From NCBI RefSeq assembly GCF_023159225.1, contig NC_063180.1, forward strand, positions 6,011,297 to 6,075,296: a DNA stretch of 64,000 nucleotides, in the 5' to 3' direction. This document shows, piece by piece, positions 10,831-22,960 of this stretch. Every line of letters starts with the position of its first letter. The first letter of the stretch is position 1. Both the position numbers and the translations under genes were made by a program. Source of the DNA: Perognathus longimembris pacificus (Eukaryota > Chordata > Mammalia > Rodentia > Heteromyidae). Below the pieces are notes generated by a model. It was not told the DNA's origin. It did no database searches and worked only from the letters and a program-made list of their open reading frames with translations.

Positions 10831-11110
10831 TATTGTGGTCACCCGGTGGTATCTAGGGGAGTTGGTGCCAGGAACTTCCCCCCTTAGATACCAAAAGTTG
10901 AGGGTGTAGAAATTCCTTGCATAAGTTGGCTTGGCATTTGCAGAGGATCTACACAGCCCCTGTGGACTTTAAATCATCTCTAGATGACTTACAATACCTA
11001 ATACGGTATAATTGCTATGTAAATTAATTGTGCTGTGTTGTTTAGGAAAGGAGAAAATTCCATGCAGACAGGACATTTTCCATCCATGGCTGCTGAACCT
11101 GTAGGGGAGA
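10831..11110 (+). mobile_element. MER2-like DNA transposon (TcMar-Tigger)
   Basis: 'aaatcatctctagatgactt' followed by 'acaatacctaatacggtata' is close to the MER2 consensus core. The ends are diverged; the 3' side may run to 'catggctgctgaacctg'. Same orientation as the copy at 6866. Confidence 0.75.
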
Positions 11111-12850
11111 AACTTGAGGACAGACAGCACAGGCCACTGCACTTGACTGGATCCTCTCTGACCAAGAAAGGGACAAAAATCCACTGGGCCTGTGTGGAAT
11201 GCTGTTGCCTTTCTGTCAGGGAAAACACAGGTGCCTACTGGCCTCAGAGCAGAGCCCTCCCAGGCACTCTGCCATTCCAGACACCTGTCCCCACACCTCA
11301 AGCCCTGCCAGCCTCCAGGGAGGTCTGGTCCCTGTGGTGAACGCTAGTATACTATGTGGTTTTTCCTGGGAAGGGCAGGCCAATTTCCTGTTTAGCACTG
11401 TCACCAGGGCTGAACTGATGGCCCTGCAAGAACTTCTAGTCTATTGGAAGAACTGAGAAGGGGTGGGAAGGCTGGACATTCACAGCAGGCTGGCCTCAGG
11501 GAACAGAGACAGACAGAGAGACAAGCTGGGAGAATGAAGGAGAGACAGAAAGAGGGAATAGGTAGGTAGGAAGAAAATAAGAGATGCAGGATTCAAAAAG
11601 AGAACCAGAAGGACAGAGAACAGTCAAAGAGGGGCAGAGATAGCAGACAATATAGAAGCAGAGTGTAATGAAGACATGGGTAGACTGAGACTAAATGAAA
11701 GGAGCAGACCAATAAGAAGAAAAGTGCAGACAGGCTTCAAGGAAAAAAGCAGATGACAAACTGCAACGTATTTGGAGAAGAGCAGAAAGAGAAAGGAGGC
11801 CAAAGGCTCACAAGCCTGGCATGAAGGCTCTGGGGAGAATACTCCTCAGCCCCTGAGCACAAACCTGATATCCCCCACACCCCTGCCTTGTTATCATAGG
11901 CACTGTACTACCTGCCAGAACCCAGAGCAACAGCCCACTGTCACCATCACTGAGCACGGCACTGCTTAGCACATCTCACAGATGGGCATGGGCCCTGGCA
12001 GGTACTGTATGTGAGTCTGCATCTCCACTCATTTGTGCAGATGTGTTAGCCTAAACTCACCCATGGGCTCCCAGCCCCGGCAGAGCCTCCTATCTCACCC
12101 TTTACTTTAGGCTGAGGGCTCCTATGTCCTAGGTTCTGTGCCTGCTTCACTTGGGCAGGGTTAGCAGACAGAGGGCAGACAGAGATCCTCTCAGAGCAGA
12201 GGAAACTAAGCTTTTTAAATAAATGACCAGTGGCTATAAAAGACCCAAGACACTTCCAGTGATGACTCCACATGACTTGCATGGCTGCAAGGCACCAACC
12301 CCTGTTCTTGACCCTGGGTGATTGGCTCAGACTGAGAATAGATAGGCACAACCCTGCCCAGGGGCTTGTGAATGGGTAGAAAGACTACTGCCCAACTCCC
12401 ATCTACGTGGGAGAAGAACACTGACCACCTCTCCCCCACAAAAAAAAAAAAGAAAAAAAACCTGCCACAGTTTTCACCCATATTCTTTCGTTCAGAAACA
12501 TCTGCCTCTAAGTGATCTTTGCATACCTGTGCATGCCTGCCTTTTGTCTGTGTGTCTAGCACAGTTCAGAACCCACTGAGCCACAACACATGAACACAGC
12601 CTTGCATTTGCCTCTGAGCTCCTCCAGGGTCCCAGGAAACTCCCAGAGTGAACCAAGAGAGGAACTCACAAAGGCAAGGATGGAAGCAAGCTCACAGGAC
12701 TTCCAGCTTCACACAGTCCCTCCCAATTGGTGCTCTGGAGCCCTGGGCTCTCCTTCCCACTGGAGAAGGGATGGAACATCAGCCTTGTGGAATGGGATTC
12801 GTGATGGGGACATCAACTAACTCAGCTAAGAACTTCCGGGGACACTGCTG
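11111..12850. other. Unique sequence
   Basis: No gene or recent repeat is recognised. About 11500-11800 is purine-rich but not tandem. An A-run lies at about 12439-12460. Open frames of up to 115 residues look like chance frames. Confidence 0.5.
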
Positions 12851-12854
12851 TTGT

Positions 12855-12970
12855 AGATAACCTAGTAGGCCAATTCTTGGTTATCACCATTTGAAGAGGA
12901 GAAATTGAGACTGGAAGACTCATCCTATTTCCCAAACATGCAGTTGGTAGGAGCTGAGTTAAGCTTAATA
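12855..12970 (-). mobile_element. MIR fragment
   Basis: 'atttgaagaggagaaattga' and 'catgcagttggtaggagctg' follow the antisense MIR consensus with about one third of bases changed. Confidence 0.5.
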
Positions 12971-13040
12971 CTTATTAGCTAACCAAATCTCGGGTCTTAC
13001 ATTCCTTTGCTGCAGTCATTGTTGCTTCCCAGTCTTGTAT

Positions 13041-13080
13041 TAATAGTAGTAGTAGTAGCAGCAGTAGTAGTAGTAGTACT
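13041..13080. repeat. (TAG)n/(CAG) trinucleotide repeat
   Basis: About a dozen TAG units with two CAG variants, next to the tail end of an antisense SINE. Confidence 0.9.
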
Positions 13081-13390
13081 TGGGGTTGAACTCAGGGCCT
13101 TATGTTTGCTAAGCCAGCACTTCACGTCTTAAGGCTCACCTCTAGCCTTTTTTGACTTAGTTATTTTTCAAATAGGGTCTCATGTATATCTTCAGGCTGA
13201 GCTAGATCTTGATCCATGTGTTTACATTTCCAAGTAACTAGGTTGGCAAGCAAGCACCACTTCATCCATCTGTTGATTGAGATGGGGTCTTATATTTATA
13301 GTAAGGCTGAGCTGATATTTCCATCCTCCTGATCTTCCTGTCAAGTAGAATAGCAAAGATTAAAGATATGAGCCTGCAGTGCCCAGCTAT
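13081..13390 (-). mobile_element. B1-B1-ID composite SINE
   Basis: The complement reads as two B1-like segments followed by an ID-like tRNA segment ('ggggttgaactcagggcctt' is the antisense box B area). The TAG repeat is at the tail side. Diverged and old. Confidence 0.6.
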
Positions 13391-13404
13391 TCTTTGTTGT
13401 TGTT

Positions 13405-13700
13405 ATATATACTGTATTATAATATAATAATATATAATAACATATATGTATATAAGTTGTACATGTCTATGAGGTTGATGAAGTGTTTCAATTCAGGCTT
13501 ATGTCTGATAATGATTCAATCAGGGTAATTAGCATATCCATCCCCTTATAAAATGTTACCATTTCCTTTTGGTGTATCTGCACAGTTCTCCCTTCTCACC
13601 TTGAGATATCTAATGCACTACCGTCAACCATGTGCTCTGGTCTCAGATCCTCATCACCCAATCTTGGGTCAAGGCAGCTTTAACTATAGACTGAATCATA
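13405..13700 (-). mobile_element. Old L1 3' UTR fragment
   Basis: 'ggtaattagcatatccatcc' and the downstream text match the antisense of an old L1M 3' region ('agctaattaacatatccatc'). A TA-rich stretch at 13405-13450 belongs to it or is a simple repeat. Confidence 0.65.
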
Positions 13701-13794
13701 GGTTTTCACAACACATCACTCCATTAACTCTGTGGAAAGAGACAACTACTGACCAACCAGCCTACTATGAAGGATTCTCTTTGTTGGGCTCTGC

Positions 13795-14095
13795 ACCTGT
13801 GTGTATATGTGAGTGTGTGTGTGGGGGGGGGAGAATATAGGGACTGTATGTGTATTAGATGGTGTGTATGACCACAGGTCATGTGACACCAGCATGTGTG
13901 AGGGGCATGAGGGTACACATATATGGTGTGTGCATGTTCACATGTGAGTATGTGTCTGTGTATGAGTATGGGGGAATGTGTACAAATACATGGGTGTGCT
14001 GATGCATGGTGGTGTATGTGAGTGAGTGTGAGTGTGAGTGTGAGAGAGCCTGTGTGTGTGACACTGAAGGTGACAGTGTATGAGTGTCTAGGGGC
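13795..14095. repeat. Imperfect TG-rich tract
   Basis: About 300 bp dominated by TGTG, GTGA and GTAT units with a short G-run at about 13821-13830. There is no fixed period. Alternating purine-pyrimidine content could favour Z-DNA. Confidence 0.8.
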
Positions 14096-14224
14096 GTGTG
14101 CCAGCCACTGCTCTAAAGGCTGGGCTAGGAAGGCCCTCCAGGGCAATTGTGAGGCTCAGTGACTACAGCAGTGAGTTTAGGGGAGCTGGAAGTCATGGCC
14201 TCAGCAGAGTCCGTTTTAGGAACA

Positions 14225-14620
14225 AGAGAAATGGAATGATGTGGCAAATTATAGTGTCTGACCAAATAAATTCATTCTTTCCTTTCATGTTTTGTTTGGA
14301 GGAGAGCTTTAAGCCTCGTTGCCAGCATTCAGCGAGTTCTTTACTTTGGAGTGGGTGGTAATTAATATGAATTTAACTTTCTTTTCTTTCCTAAGGCAGG
14401 GAATGGGGCAAGTCCTCAGGGCTGCAGCCCAGGGATGGCTTAATAGTTCTGCAGACCTGTGCTGGCTGCAAGGGCAAGAGAGAGAAGAAAAATAGAAAAC
14501 CTTTAATTGCTGTTTCCCAAAATAACCCCAGTCTGCCTATAATAAGCTTACACTGGATCTTAATTCTTCTTATAGAGGAGAAAAAAATATCAGATTGAAA
14601 TTTCTAGAGCTACCATTTTG
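14225..14620. promoter_or_regulatory. Candidate conserved non-coding element
   Basis: Repeat-free AT-rich sequence with homeodomain-type words such as 'ggtaattaatatgaattta' near 14357 and 'cctataataagcttacac' near 14536. It has no open frame and no simple repeat. The call is by character alone, without alignment. Confidence 0.35.
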
Positions 14621-14891
14621 CCACAGGTTCCTCCCTTGGCATCTATCTGGAGTGAGGGCTCAACTGAGGATGCTCCAGGGTGGGAGTCTCTGACAAACAG
14701 CCTCCACGGGTCACTTCGCCCTGGCAAAAGGAGGCCTCCGGTCGAAAAGAACATTCCCTGAGGCCAGCCAGCTGGCCCAGGGCCTGGCCCAGGAGGCTCT
14801 GCTCACACATAACACAAGAGGGGCGGGACTCTCAAAGCTTCCACACTCCATGAGTCTTTGAACTTGCTGTCTTCAGACTGTAATTTCTGCA
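14621..14891. other. Unique GC-richer sequence
   Basis: Nothing recognised between the CNE candidate and the old L1. Confidence 0.4.
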
Positions 14892-14926
14892 TTTTTTAAA
14901 TCATGATAAAAACACCAACATCAAAT

Positions 14927-15124
14927 GGTACTTACTGGACACTATGTTGAAAATGAACTACATAATTTGTGGGTGGGGGTGGGAAGGAAAAACTGGGAGA
15001 GAGAAAAGGAAGGGGTGACATTGTCCAAAAAGAAATGTACTCATTTCCCAACTTATACAACTGTAACCCCTCTGTACATCACCATTATGACAAGAAAAAA
15101 ATTTAAAAGAATGAAAAAAGTACG
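14927..15124 (+). mobile_element. Younger L1 3' end nested in old L1M
   Basis: A G-rich tract, then 'aacccctctgtacatcacca' and an A-rich tail, as in the younger L1 copy at 3297-3884. The flanking direct repeat 'aacatcaaat' lies at 14917-14926 and 15125-15134. Removing the insert restores the old L1M order, which supports the boundaries. Confidence 0.85.
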
Positions 15125-15576
15125 AACATCAAATTTACCATTTAAATAATTTTTGTGTATAGTCTAGTAGCATTAAGTTCCTTCATAGCCATCACCACCA
15201 TTCACTTCCAGAACCTTCCATCCCTCCAACTGAAACCTGATACACATAAACATCAAGTTCTCATTCTTTTCCTCTTCCAACTTGTGGCAGCCACTATCCT
15301 ATGTCTCTGTGAACATTTTTGATAACTCTGGGTACCTCATATAAATGAAATGGTATAGCATGCATCTTTTTGTAACTGGTTTACTATACTTAGCATGTAG
15401 CACATGTCAAAATTCCATTACTTTACAAGGCTGAATAATACTCTGTTGGATAAATCGTCTACATGTTGTGTATCCATTCATCTGTTGGTGATCACTTGGG
15501 TTGTTTCATCCACCTTTTGGCTGTTATGAGTAATGCTGCTAAGCACACAGATGTGAAATTATCTCTTCAAGATCCA

Positions 15577-15828
15577 GCTCAGAGCCTGGTACCAGTGGTA
15601 TGTTCCTGTAATCCTAGTTTCTCAGGAGGCTAAGATCTGAGGATCGAAGTTTGAAGGTAGCCTGGGCAAGGAAAGTTAACGAGACTCTTATCTCCAATTA
15701 ATAACCAAAAAGCCAGAAGTGGAACTGTGGCTCAGTGGTAGAACACCAGCCTTGAGCAATAAGGCCAAGGGACAGCATCCAGGTCCTGAGTTCAAGCCCC
15801 AGAACAAGTTAAGAAAAAGAAAAAAGAC
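15577..15828 (+). mobile_element. B1-Geo SINE nested in old L1M
   Basis: B1-like left half ('tgttcctgtaatcctagttt') and Geo right half ('agtggaactgtggctcagtg', 'ctgagttcaagccccag'), with an A/G-rich tail. It interrupts the old L1M between two parts that are adjacent in the L1 consensus. Confidence 0.88.
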
Positions 15829-16045
15829 ACTACTTCAGCTTCCTTGGAGTATAAATGCAGAGGTAGAATTGTATAGTATTGTACAGTAACTCTACATTTA
15901 AGCTTGTTGTGTGTTTGCGTTCCAAAATGACTGTCCCGTTTACATTTCCATTAGCAAAATACAAGGTCCCCAATTCCTCCCTGTCCTTGCCATACTTGTT
16001 AAATTTTCTGAGTTTAATAGTAGTCCTTCTAGACAGTGTGAACAA

Positions 16046-16520
16046 CCCCCAACCCGCCACACACACACTCTGACCCCCATTCACAAGCAGAACCCTGCTC
16101 AGAAGGGTCCATCACTCAGCAAAATGCACCAGTGGAAATTTCAGGTATGTCATGCTTGACAATTATGTATGTGGTAGAGGGTTTGCCTTTCTGGGCTGAC
16201 TAGAGAGGAGGCTTCTAGTCCCTGAGTCACTCACCTGTCCTTGAGTCAGTCAACACACTGTTGGTGAAGAAAATGCCTGTAGGAGCTGGAGGCTCACCAG
16301 GCAATATCACATGGAAAACATGATGGTGGATCTGTGTGGCTGGGCTCTGGGGAGATGCAGTGCCATGAACAGGAACATACCAGCACTGGAAGGAAGGGCA
16401 GAGTACAGCCCAGTAAGGCTGCCTGGAAAATTCAAGGCTGGGCTCTCAGTTACCTCTGAGAACAGTAATTACTGAGAGATCAAGCAGCCTATTCCCGTGA
16501 ATGGCCTTGGGTATAGAGGC
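16046..16520. other. Unique sequence
   Basis: No gene or repeat recognised. Confidence 0.4.
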
Positions 16521-16529
16521 CAAAGGCTT

Positions 16530-16640
16530 TTGTAGTCCAACAGGCCTGCATCCAAATGTGCTTCCCCAGCCTTGTGACCACAGCATCTGATCTTTCAGGG
16601 TTTCAGGTCCCTAATCTGTGAAACAGGAATGCAGGGGAAC
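16530..16640 (+). mobile_element. MIR fragment
   Basis: 'cagccttgtgaccacagcat' and 'tccctaatctgtgaaacagg' follow the sense MIR consensus ('gctgtgtgaccttgg', 'cctcatctgtaaaatgg'). Confidence 0.5.
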
Positions 16641-16654
16641 TCCATCTTTTTGTG

Positions 16655-16890
16655 TGTATATGCCAGTACTGGGGCTTGAATTCATGGCCTAGGCACATTG
16701 TCCCTTATTTTTTATGCTCAAGGCTGGCACTCTACCACTTGAGCCACAGCCCACTTTTGGCTCTTTGGGGGATGGGATAGGCAATTGGAAATGCAAGTTT
16801 TATGGACTTTCCTGCCTGGGTTGGCTTCAAATCTTGATCCCCAGATCTCAGCCTCTTGAGTAGCTAAGAAGAAAGGCATGAGCCATCAGG
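16655..16890 (-). mobile_element. B1-Geo SINE
   Basis: Antisense Geo module first ('gccagtactggggcttgaat', 'ctaccacttgagccacagcc'), then antisense B1-like half ('ccccagatctcagcctcttg'). Confidence 0.88.
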
Positions 16891-17640
16891 AGCCCAGTAG
16901 GAGGGACCAGGCACTGCTTTGGCCACAGGCTCAGCCTCCTTGTATCTCCTCTGTGTTCTTTCTTCTTCCTGTCCTCCAAATAGAGTCTCAAGCAGGGTGC
17001 ACGCACACACGGGCCAACCTCCCTCCCTGCCCCATCCCTCCCAGCAGGGCTGGCTGCAAGCAGTACAGCTGTCCCTGGCCAGGGCTTGGCTGTGTCCCAA
17101 AGGCTCTGCTCTGTTACAACAAAGGCAGTCGTCCTGGTCAGCCTCCCATCATGCCCAGCAGCAGGAGCCTGTGGGGTTCTCACTCCCAGTGTCCTGCCCC
17201 TCACTGGGAACTGCTGGGCCCCAGCTGGTGTGCAAAGATCTGAGCAGCAGGGGCTTGGAGGGGGACATCTGCAAACCAGCAGACACAGGAAGAAGTCATG
17301 TCCCTCTGATCCTCCACCGGGTTAACCAAACATCCCCTGGTTGGGGAAGGGGACAAAACAGAGTAGGCTGGGGGATGGGGGTGGGAGGACAAGTCATCAG
17401 AATCACCCAGCATTCTGCTGACAGCACCAGGGAGGGTAGCTGAAGGAGGCTGAGATCAAGGAAGGCTTCCTGAAAGGGAGGGCAGGGCTGACTATGGGAG
17501 CCAAGGGCTCTGTACCCTTTAGGGATGTATGGCACTGCTGGGGCTCAACCCTGAATAGCCACTTTAAGCTTAGAGTGAGCAGATAACAAACAAGGGGGTA
17601 GAGAGATTGCTGCCCTCACCACCTTGCCTCTGGGAAAAGA
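16891..17640. other. Unique GC-rich sequence
   Basis: Overlapping open frames of 78-174 residues lie on both strands (for example 16919-17443, +). None shows a known domain, and the peptide order is not conserved-looking. Treated as non-coding. Confidence 0.45.
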
Positions 17641-17721
17641 CCAATTATATTTTCACTATTCCCTTTCCTCCCTTCTTTTTCTCCTTTTTATTCTTTTGTT
17701 GCTTGTTGTTGGTTTTGTTTT

Positions 17722-17916
17722 TGTGCCAGTTCTAGGGCTTGAACTCAGGGTCTGAGTGCTGTCCCTTAGCTTTTTTATTCACTGTACCACTTGAGCCACA
17801 TCTCCACTTTCAGCTTTTTGCTAGTTAATTGGAGATATGAGTCTCACAGATTTTTCTGGGCTGGCTTTGAATGGCAATATTCAGATCTCAGCCTTCCTCA
17901 TCACCTGTGCCTGGCT
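17722..17916 (-). mobile_element. B1-Geo SINE
   Basis: Antisense Geo ('gccagttctagggcttgaac', 'taccacttgagccacatc') then antisense B1 ('ttggagatatgagtctcaca', 'cagatctcagccttcc'). A TTG-rich tail lies just to the left. Confidence 0.88.
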
Positions 17917-18059
17917 CCCTTCCTCCCTCTGTATCATCCTAATCACCTCCCTATCTGATAGACTTCTGTGCTGCTTATTACCTCCTCATATCCCTACCCT
18001 CCTACTGTGTGAAAAAGGACAAATTGACTTACCTTCTCTGAACTGGTTTCACAAGAGCA

Positions 18060-18260
18060 TCACTGAATCTCATTGCTAAGCAGCCACCCCAAAGAAATAA
18101 TTAAAATTCCAGATCCCACAAATCAAAAAACAAAACTCACTCATCACAGAATTCCATTAATGAATGAACTGCCCATAAAATACAAATGATTTTAATCTGT
18201 GCAACGTTTCACAGGAAGGGAGCAAATCAATCAAAGAGCTGAGTGGGAAGCTAAAGACCA
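18060..18260. promoter_or_regulatory. Candidate conserved non-coding element
   Basis: Repeat-free AT-rich block with words such as 'gaaataattaaaattcc', 'attccattaatgaatgaact' and 'caaatgattttaatctgtg'. These are homeodomain-like cores. No frame, no simple repeat. Proposed by appearance only. Confidence 0.35.
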
Positions 18261-18699
18261 CCACACACATAATTGGCACTGTCCAGTCCCTGCCCTTTAG
18301 AATCCCTGGGGCCTCAGCTGCTTGAGAGAGGAAGGCCCACCCACCTCACCAATACACCTCTTCTCTGACAGCCCATGGAGGAGCAAGAGCTTCCATTAGA
18401 GAATCCAGTCAAGCATCCTAAAACTCGAATAGCAGTGCTGGTTACCCAAAGATGGCCCCAGGCTACCTGCTTCTCTGTGCTCCAAGTCCCACAGCAAAAT
18501 TGCGAAAAGTAGGGAAATCAGAAGGGTTGCTACAGTTCATGTCCATTTTCTCCCCAGCATTTACCTTAATTCAGCTTCTGCAACCATTGAGCAAGAAGTG
18601 TCCCTCTCTGCCTCTTCCTTGCATACCCAGTGACTGGAATCTCCTCCCTAAAACAGGGGGCTTCACCCTGCCCACCCATGGTTCCAGTTTCTTCCCCAC

Positions 18700-18900
18700 A
18701 CCCGTACAGCTAAATTTATAGATTTGGGATTGCTGTAAATTATAACGTGATTATACCGTGCCAGGGGCAGCTTCCCACAGCAGAAATTAAAAGGCAATTC
18801 AGGTAAATGATCTTTAGCTACAGAGGCGCGTCCCTGCAGAACTCATTAAGTCTAGGGACCAAACGGCATACCAAAGACTGTGTGCAGCCGCTGCATGTCA
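18700..18900. promoter_or_regulatory. Candidate conserved non-coding element
   Basis: Low-repeat block containing 'taaatttatagatttggg', 'taacgtgattataccgtg' and 'aattaaaaggcaattcag'. It also holds several CpGs, which are scarce elsewhere in this window. Confidence 0.35.
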
Positions 18901-19104
18901 AACACAACCCCCAGTCAGTCAGGAGCAGGAGCCAGTCCCTCCCAGGTCAGCTGTGGTCTGCCCTTTACCCACCCCTCACCACATACCCTGCCTACACCTA
19001 GCCAGGTGTATCACCAAATAGACTCTCAACCTGCCACTCCTTCGCTGTCCCTTGGAGATAACCACAGAAGGACGGGAAATGTGGCGGAAAACCAGGGCAT
19101 GATG

Positions 19105-19445
19105 TCTGAATAGACTGAAAATAGATCTAGAATAAAATCAAAGAGGAAAAAAAATGGCTGTTTTGGTGCTTTTAATTTCAAGAGACCAGGGAGAGTGTTC
19201 TTTTTTTCTTGTTTTGTTTTATGTGGTTTTGTTTTTATTTCTGTCTTTTGGGAGATTTGTTGTTTTGTTTTTGTAGTTTTAAATTTCCTTAAATAAAGCT
19301 CTCTTTCCAAGCACACGGTGAAAGGTAGGAAGGAGAAGATGATGGGGTGATGTTTTCTCTGTTTTTTTCACATTCATCGTATTTTAAATTGTTCCCACAA
19401 GCAGAGTAATTTGAAGCAGCACTTCCATTTGCTGGCCTTCTTAGC
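19105..19445. promoter_or_regulatory. Candidate conserved non-coding element
   Basis: AT-rich, repeat-free apart from a T/G-rich middle (19200-19280). Words such as 'ttggtgcttttaatttcaag', 'tattttaaattgttcccac' and 'agagtaatttgaagcagcac' suggest a regulatory block. Confidence 0.35.
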
Positions 19446-21855
19446 TCCAGCTGCACATCCAGGGTATATTGGGGTGACAGGGGGGTGCCATATCTCCCAG
19501 ACTTAACTTCACGAATTTCATCCGATGAGGACCAGGAATTTTTATGCATAAGGGTTCTGCAATCCCAGGGTCAACCAGATCACTTCCTAACAGGTTTAGA
19601 AGAGCATTTTTGTCCTCAGGCCTTGAGGCACAGCCCACGCCCCTCTTGTGTATTGCCTTAAGTCCCAACCATGCATACCACTGGGGGCAGTGGCAGCTGA
19701 AGCTGCTCTCACCCCATCAGCACACTGTGGGCTTGAGGCCCACAGGCTCTGTGAAGAGCCTCACTGACAGAGGTCTCTAACACCGGCAAGAATCCTTGTG
19801 GCCAGGAGAATGGTTTGCAGATTGGGACACTGAGGCTCCTCTGAGGCCAAGTCACTATCTCTAGGCCTTGTCTGTCATTGGTGGAAGGAGAACATGAACT
19901 TGATCCACTGCCTGGGAGTTTGCGACCACAGTCTCATCTACAAATCAGATGTGGGGCAAAGTAAAGGTCCATCAAGGAACAACCTACTTCTCAAACCTCA
20001 CACTATCCCACTGCACAGAGTCAACGGCCAATGGAAACTCCTACTAGGCACCTTAGATAGCAGCCAGCTCAGGGAGGTTCAGTATGACTCCCAACCCATG
20101 ATCTCCTCTTAGGGAAGAGCCTGAATCTCCCTCCATCTGAGAAGTGGGGTTGCGCCTGCCTCCAGGGGGTGCAGCACAGGCATGGATTGGTTGGGGCAAA
20201 GTAGAAAAAGGGGTCTTTCGGAGCCATCACCACCGCTCTGTCAGACAACCTGTGCGCAGGCATTTCTCCTACTTCTATTTGTCAGGAAGAGGGAAGGCTG
20301 AGGGGAGGGTGTGGGCTAGGTGTCCCCTGAGAATATGCATCCCCCCACATGGGCCTACTTACTGCCATGTATGACCTGGAACACTGGTTTATAAACTCAA
20401 GAGTTGACAGCCTGAGCCAGCACAAGGCAAAACACCATCCCCAAGCTGAGACTCCCCTCTCCTCTGTCATCTGTCCTCTCCTCTGTCACCTGTCGCCTTC
20501 ACATGCCCGCCAGACCTGCTGCTTCTTTTCACAAGGTAGTTCCCTCATCTGTCAGCTTAGCCAAGCCACAAGCCCATCCCTAACTTGGCCATTTTTCTTC
20601 CAATATTCAGTCAAAGAGGAAAACATATTACATAGCATGCTTTTTCTCATCCTAGTAAACTATCCATGAAGTCCCTGACAGTGTAACCAGCCTGTCATCT
20701 ATACCCTTACACCTGTAACAGCCAGCCCCACCATACACACACAGACATCCCCGGAAGTTCTGCCCCTTACCCACTGTAGGCCAAGGGCTTGGCCAGCAAC
20801 AGAGAAACAGCTTGGTGGTCTGGCAGGAGCGGGTGACCCAAGCTGGGATGGGGTTTTTGGGCCTAGAAAGCACATTTCCCATTTCCTCAGGGAGGGGATG
20901 CCTGGGTCTTGAGGAAGCATCTGAAACCACGGGGAGGCCACACACCAGCTACTGAGTCGACACATGGCAACCGCTTTGAATCACCGCCTGGACCCAAGCA
21001 CATGGAGAAAACATGTACTTAAGCCACCTCAGCAAATTGCTCCCTGGCCTCCAAGGATTGCTCCCCCAGCTGGAACTGGCACTGTCTCCATGCCATCATC
21101 ACAGGGCAGACTATTCCTATGGCTCTAGTGCCTGTGGGACACAATCCCCTCTCCATTGGGAAGAGATGCACCCCTGTCCTCCCGTCTCCTCTCGTATCCA
21201 GTGCCCACAACCCTTCCCTTTTCTATGACGATCTGCCCACTGCAGGACTCAAAAAGAAACTCTCAAGTGTGCACACATGTGTGTGCACACACCAGCACAC
21301 ACAGCATGCTAGTACATCCTATGCCCTCCACAGGTCATCTGGTCACTGCACAGCCTACCTGGGGCCCACCGGGAGAGCCCAGGACAGCTCCTTCCTGCTC
21401 CTGCCACTGTCTGCTTCCTGCATCAGCCTCTGACGTCTGCCTGGAGAGGAACTGCTGCTCCAGCTGGTTTGGGGCTTTAACTGTCTCAGGCTTCCAGGGA
21501 TCTCTGGTGGCCAAGTAGGATAGAAGCCCAGGGCTCCCCTAAAAGGGGCCTCAGAGCAGGAGCTGGTGAATTCAGCCAAAACAAGGCCAACAGTTAGGAG
21601 TTCAGATCAGATACAAATGTGTAGCCTGGGGCAAGTAAAGGGGAGAGAAACTGATCTCAAACCCACACTCATTTTGCTGTCTGGATTCTAAGCTAGTCAG
21701 AGAGAACTCAGAGCCAAGCCAGAGAAAACCAGACCCAAACAAACCATCTTTCTAGAACATCAGAAGAGGTCATGAAGAGGTCCCCCTCCCCCTCAAATCC
21801 AGCAGTTCCCCCGTGACCTCTGCCTAATCTCATGGACTGCTCTTTCAGTCCCACT
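19446..21855. other. Unique sequence without SINEs
   Basis: 2.4 kb with no recent repeat. A short CA-rich patch lies at about 21270-21310. Open frames up to 120 residues overlap on both strands and show no domain. No exon could be supported. Confidence 0.5.
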
Positions 21856-21965
21856 TATTTTCAGCCTAGTAAAGTCCCATTTAGACTTCAAGACCTAACG
21901 AGCCAGCTGACTTCAGGAAGTCTTCTTTGCCTCTCTTCCCTGATAGCTGAAAAGGTCAGACAGAT
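21856..21965 (+). mobile_element. L2 LINE fragment
   Basis: 'ttagacttcaagacctaacg' followed by 'cttcaggaagtcttctttgc' matches the L2 3' consensus ('cttcaagtctcagctcaaat ... aggaagccttcc'). Confidence 0.6.
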
Positions 21966-22960
21966 CATGGGTGTCTGCGCTTAGGCCCTGACACTCACAC
22001 TCCTTCCTGAGGCCACTTACAGACAGAAATAATCATCTTCTTGGATAAAGAACAAAAAATCCTGAAGGCATCAATTTCCCATTGCACTAACAGATTTAAG
22101 TCAACCATAGTCAAGGCAGGGCTCACCCTGTATACCCACACACCCAGGCTTGGGGGAGATGCCATACCACACAGGGAGGGAGGTCAGAATTCCTTGGGGT
22201 TTCCTGGCTTTTCCTTCCATCTCTGCAAGAGAGTAGGCCCTGTAACTTGGGCTGCTTAAAGCTCTGCCAAACATAGGTATGGGCTAAGAGGGCCCAGGGA
22301 GGCACAGGAGAGAAAGGACAACATAGTGTAGGCCTCAGACCCTATCAAATCCCAGTCTCCCACTTGTTCATGGCATTTGGGGGTCCCATCTGGGCTTGAT
22401 GTGGAACACAGAATACTCAGGCTGTAGGAAGGTGAAGCCTTACAAGTCCTCCCCTTCAGCCTCGACACCCTAGATGTCACTCTGGCCATCTCTTCTATTT
22501 GTCAGGTACCAATGAGTGCTCCATGATGCTGTTCCCTTAGGTAAGTGCTGAGGGAGCATCATGTCTGGGGCCCACAGCGGCTAAGGGCATGGGAGGTGTC
22601 AGGCAGATCCCTGGGGAAGCAGGATACCACTGATGAGGTGCACATGGGAGATCTGGAGTGGAAACAAGAGAGAGGGTCTAGGGCACTCCAGGGTGCATGT
22701 GACACCCCTTCTCAGGGCCTAATGGAAGGATTCCATGAGAGAAGAGACCCAGGTGAAAGCCCTGGGATCTGGAGTCAAGGGAGGGGAGCAGCACACAGAA
22801 GGAAGTCAGGTGAAAGGCTGAGGCAAATGTAAGGAGGTGCCCAAAGGGTCAACAGGTTTGGGTGGGGTGATGGAGCTTGACCAACAGTGTGTGCCTTGCA
22901 GAGGAGGTGAGCAGAGCTACAACTTTCACGAAGGAAGAGTAGCTAGAGGGTGCTAGAGGG
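21966..22960. other. Unique sequence
   Basis: No gene or repeat family recognised. Confidence 0.4.

Larger units (their letters stand above)
14892..16045 (-). mobile_element. Old L1M 3' region, antisense, split by two insertions
   Basis: The three pieces (about 14892-14926, 15125-15576, 15829-16045) join into the antisense of the L1M 3' end. Diagnostic words are 'catttaaataattttt', 'ctcatataaatgaaatgg', 'tgtatccattcatctgttgg' and 'ccttttggctgttatgag'. After the SINE the order continues with 'gtttacatttccattagca'. The fragment is non-coding. Confidence 0.85.

Noticed and set aside
16919..17443. 174-residue plus-strand open frame
   Set aside because: Three more frames overlap it and none has a domain.
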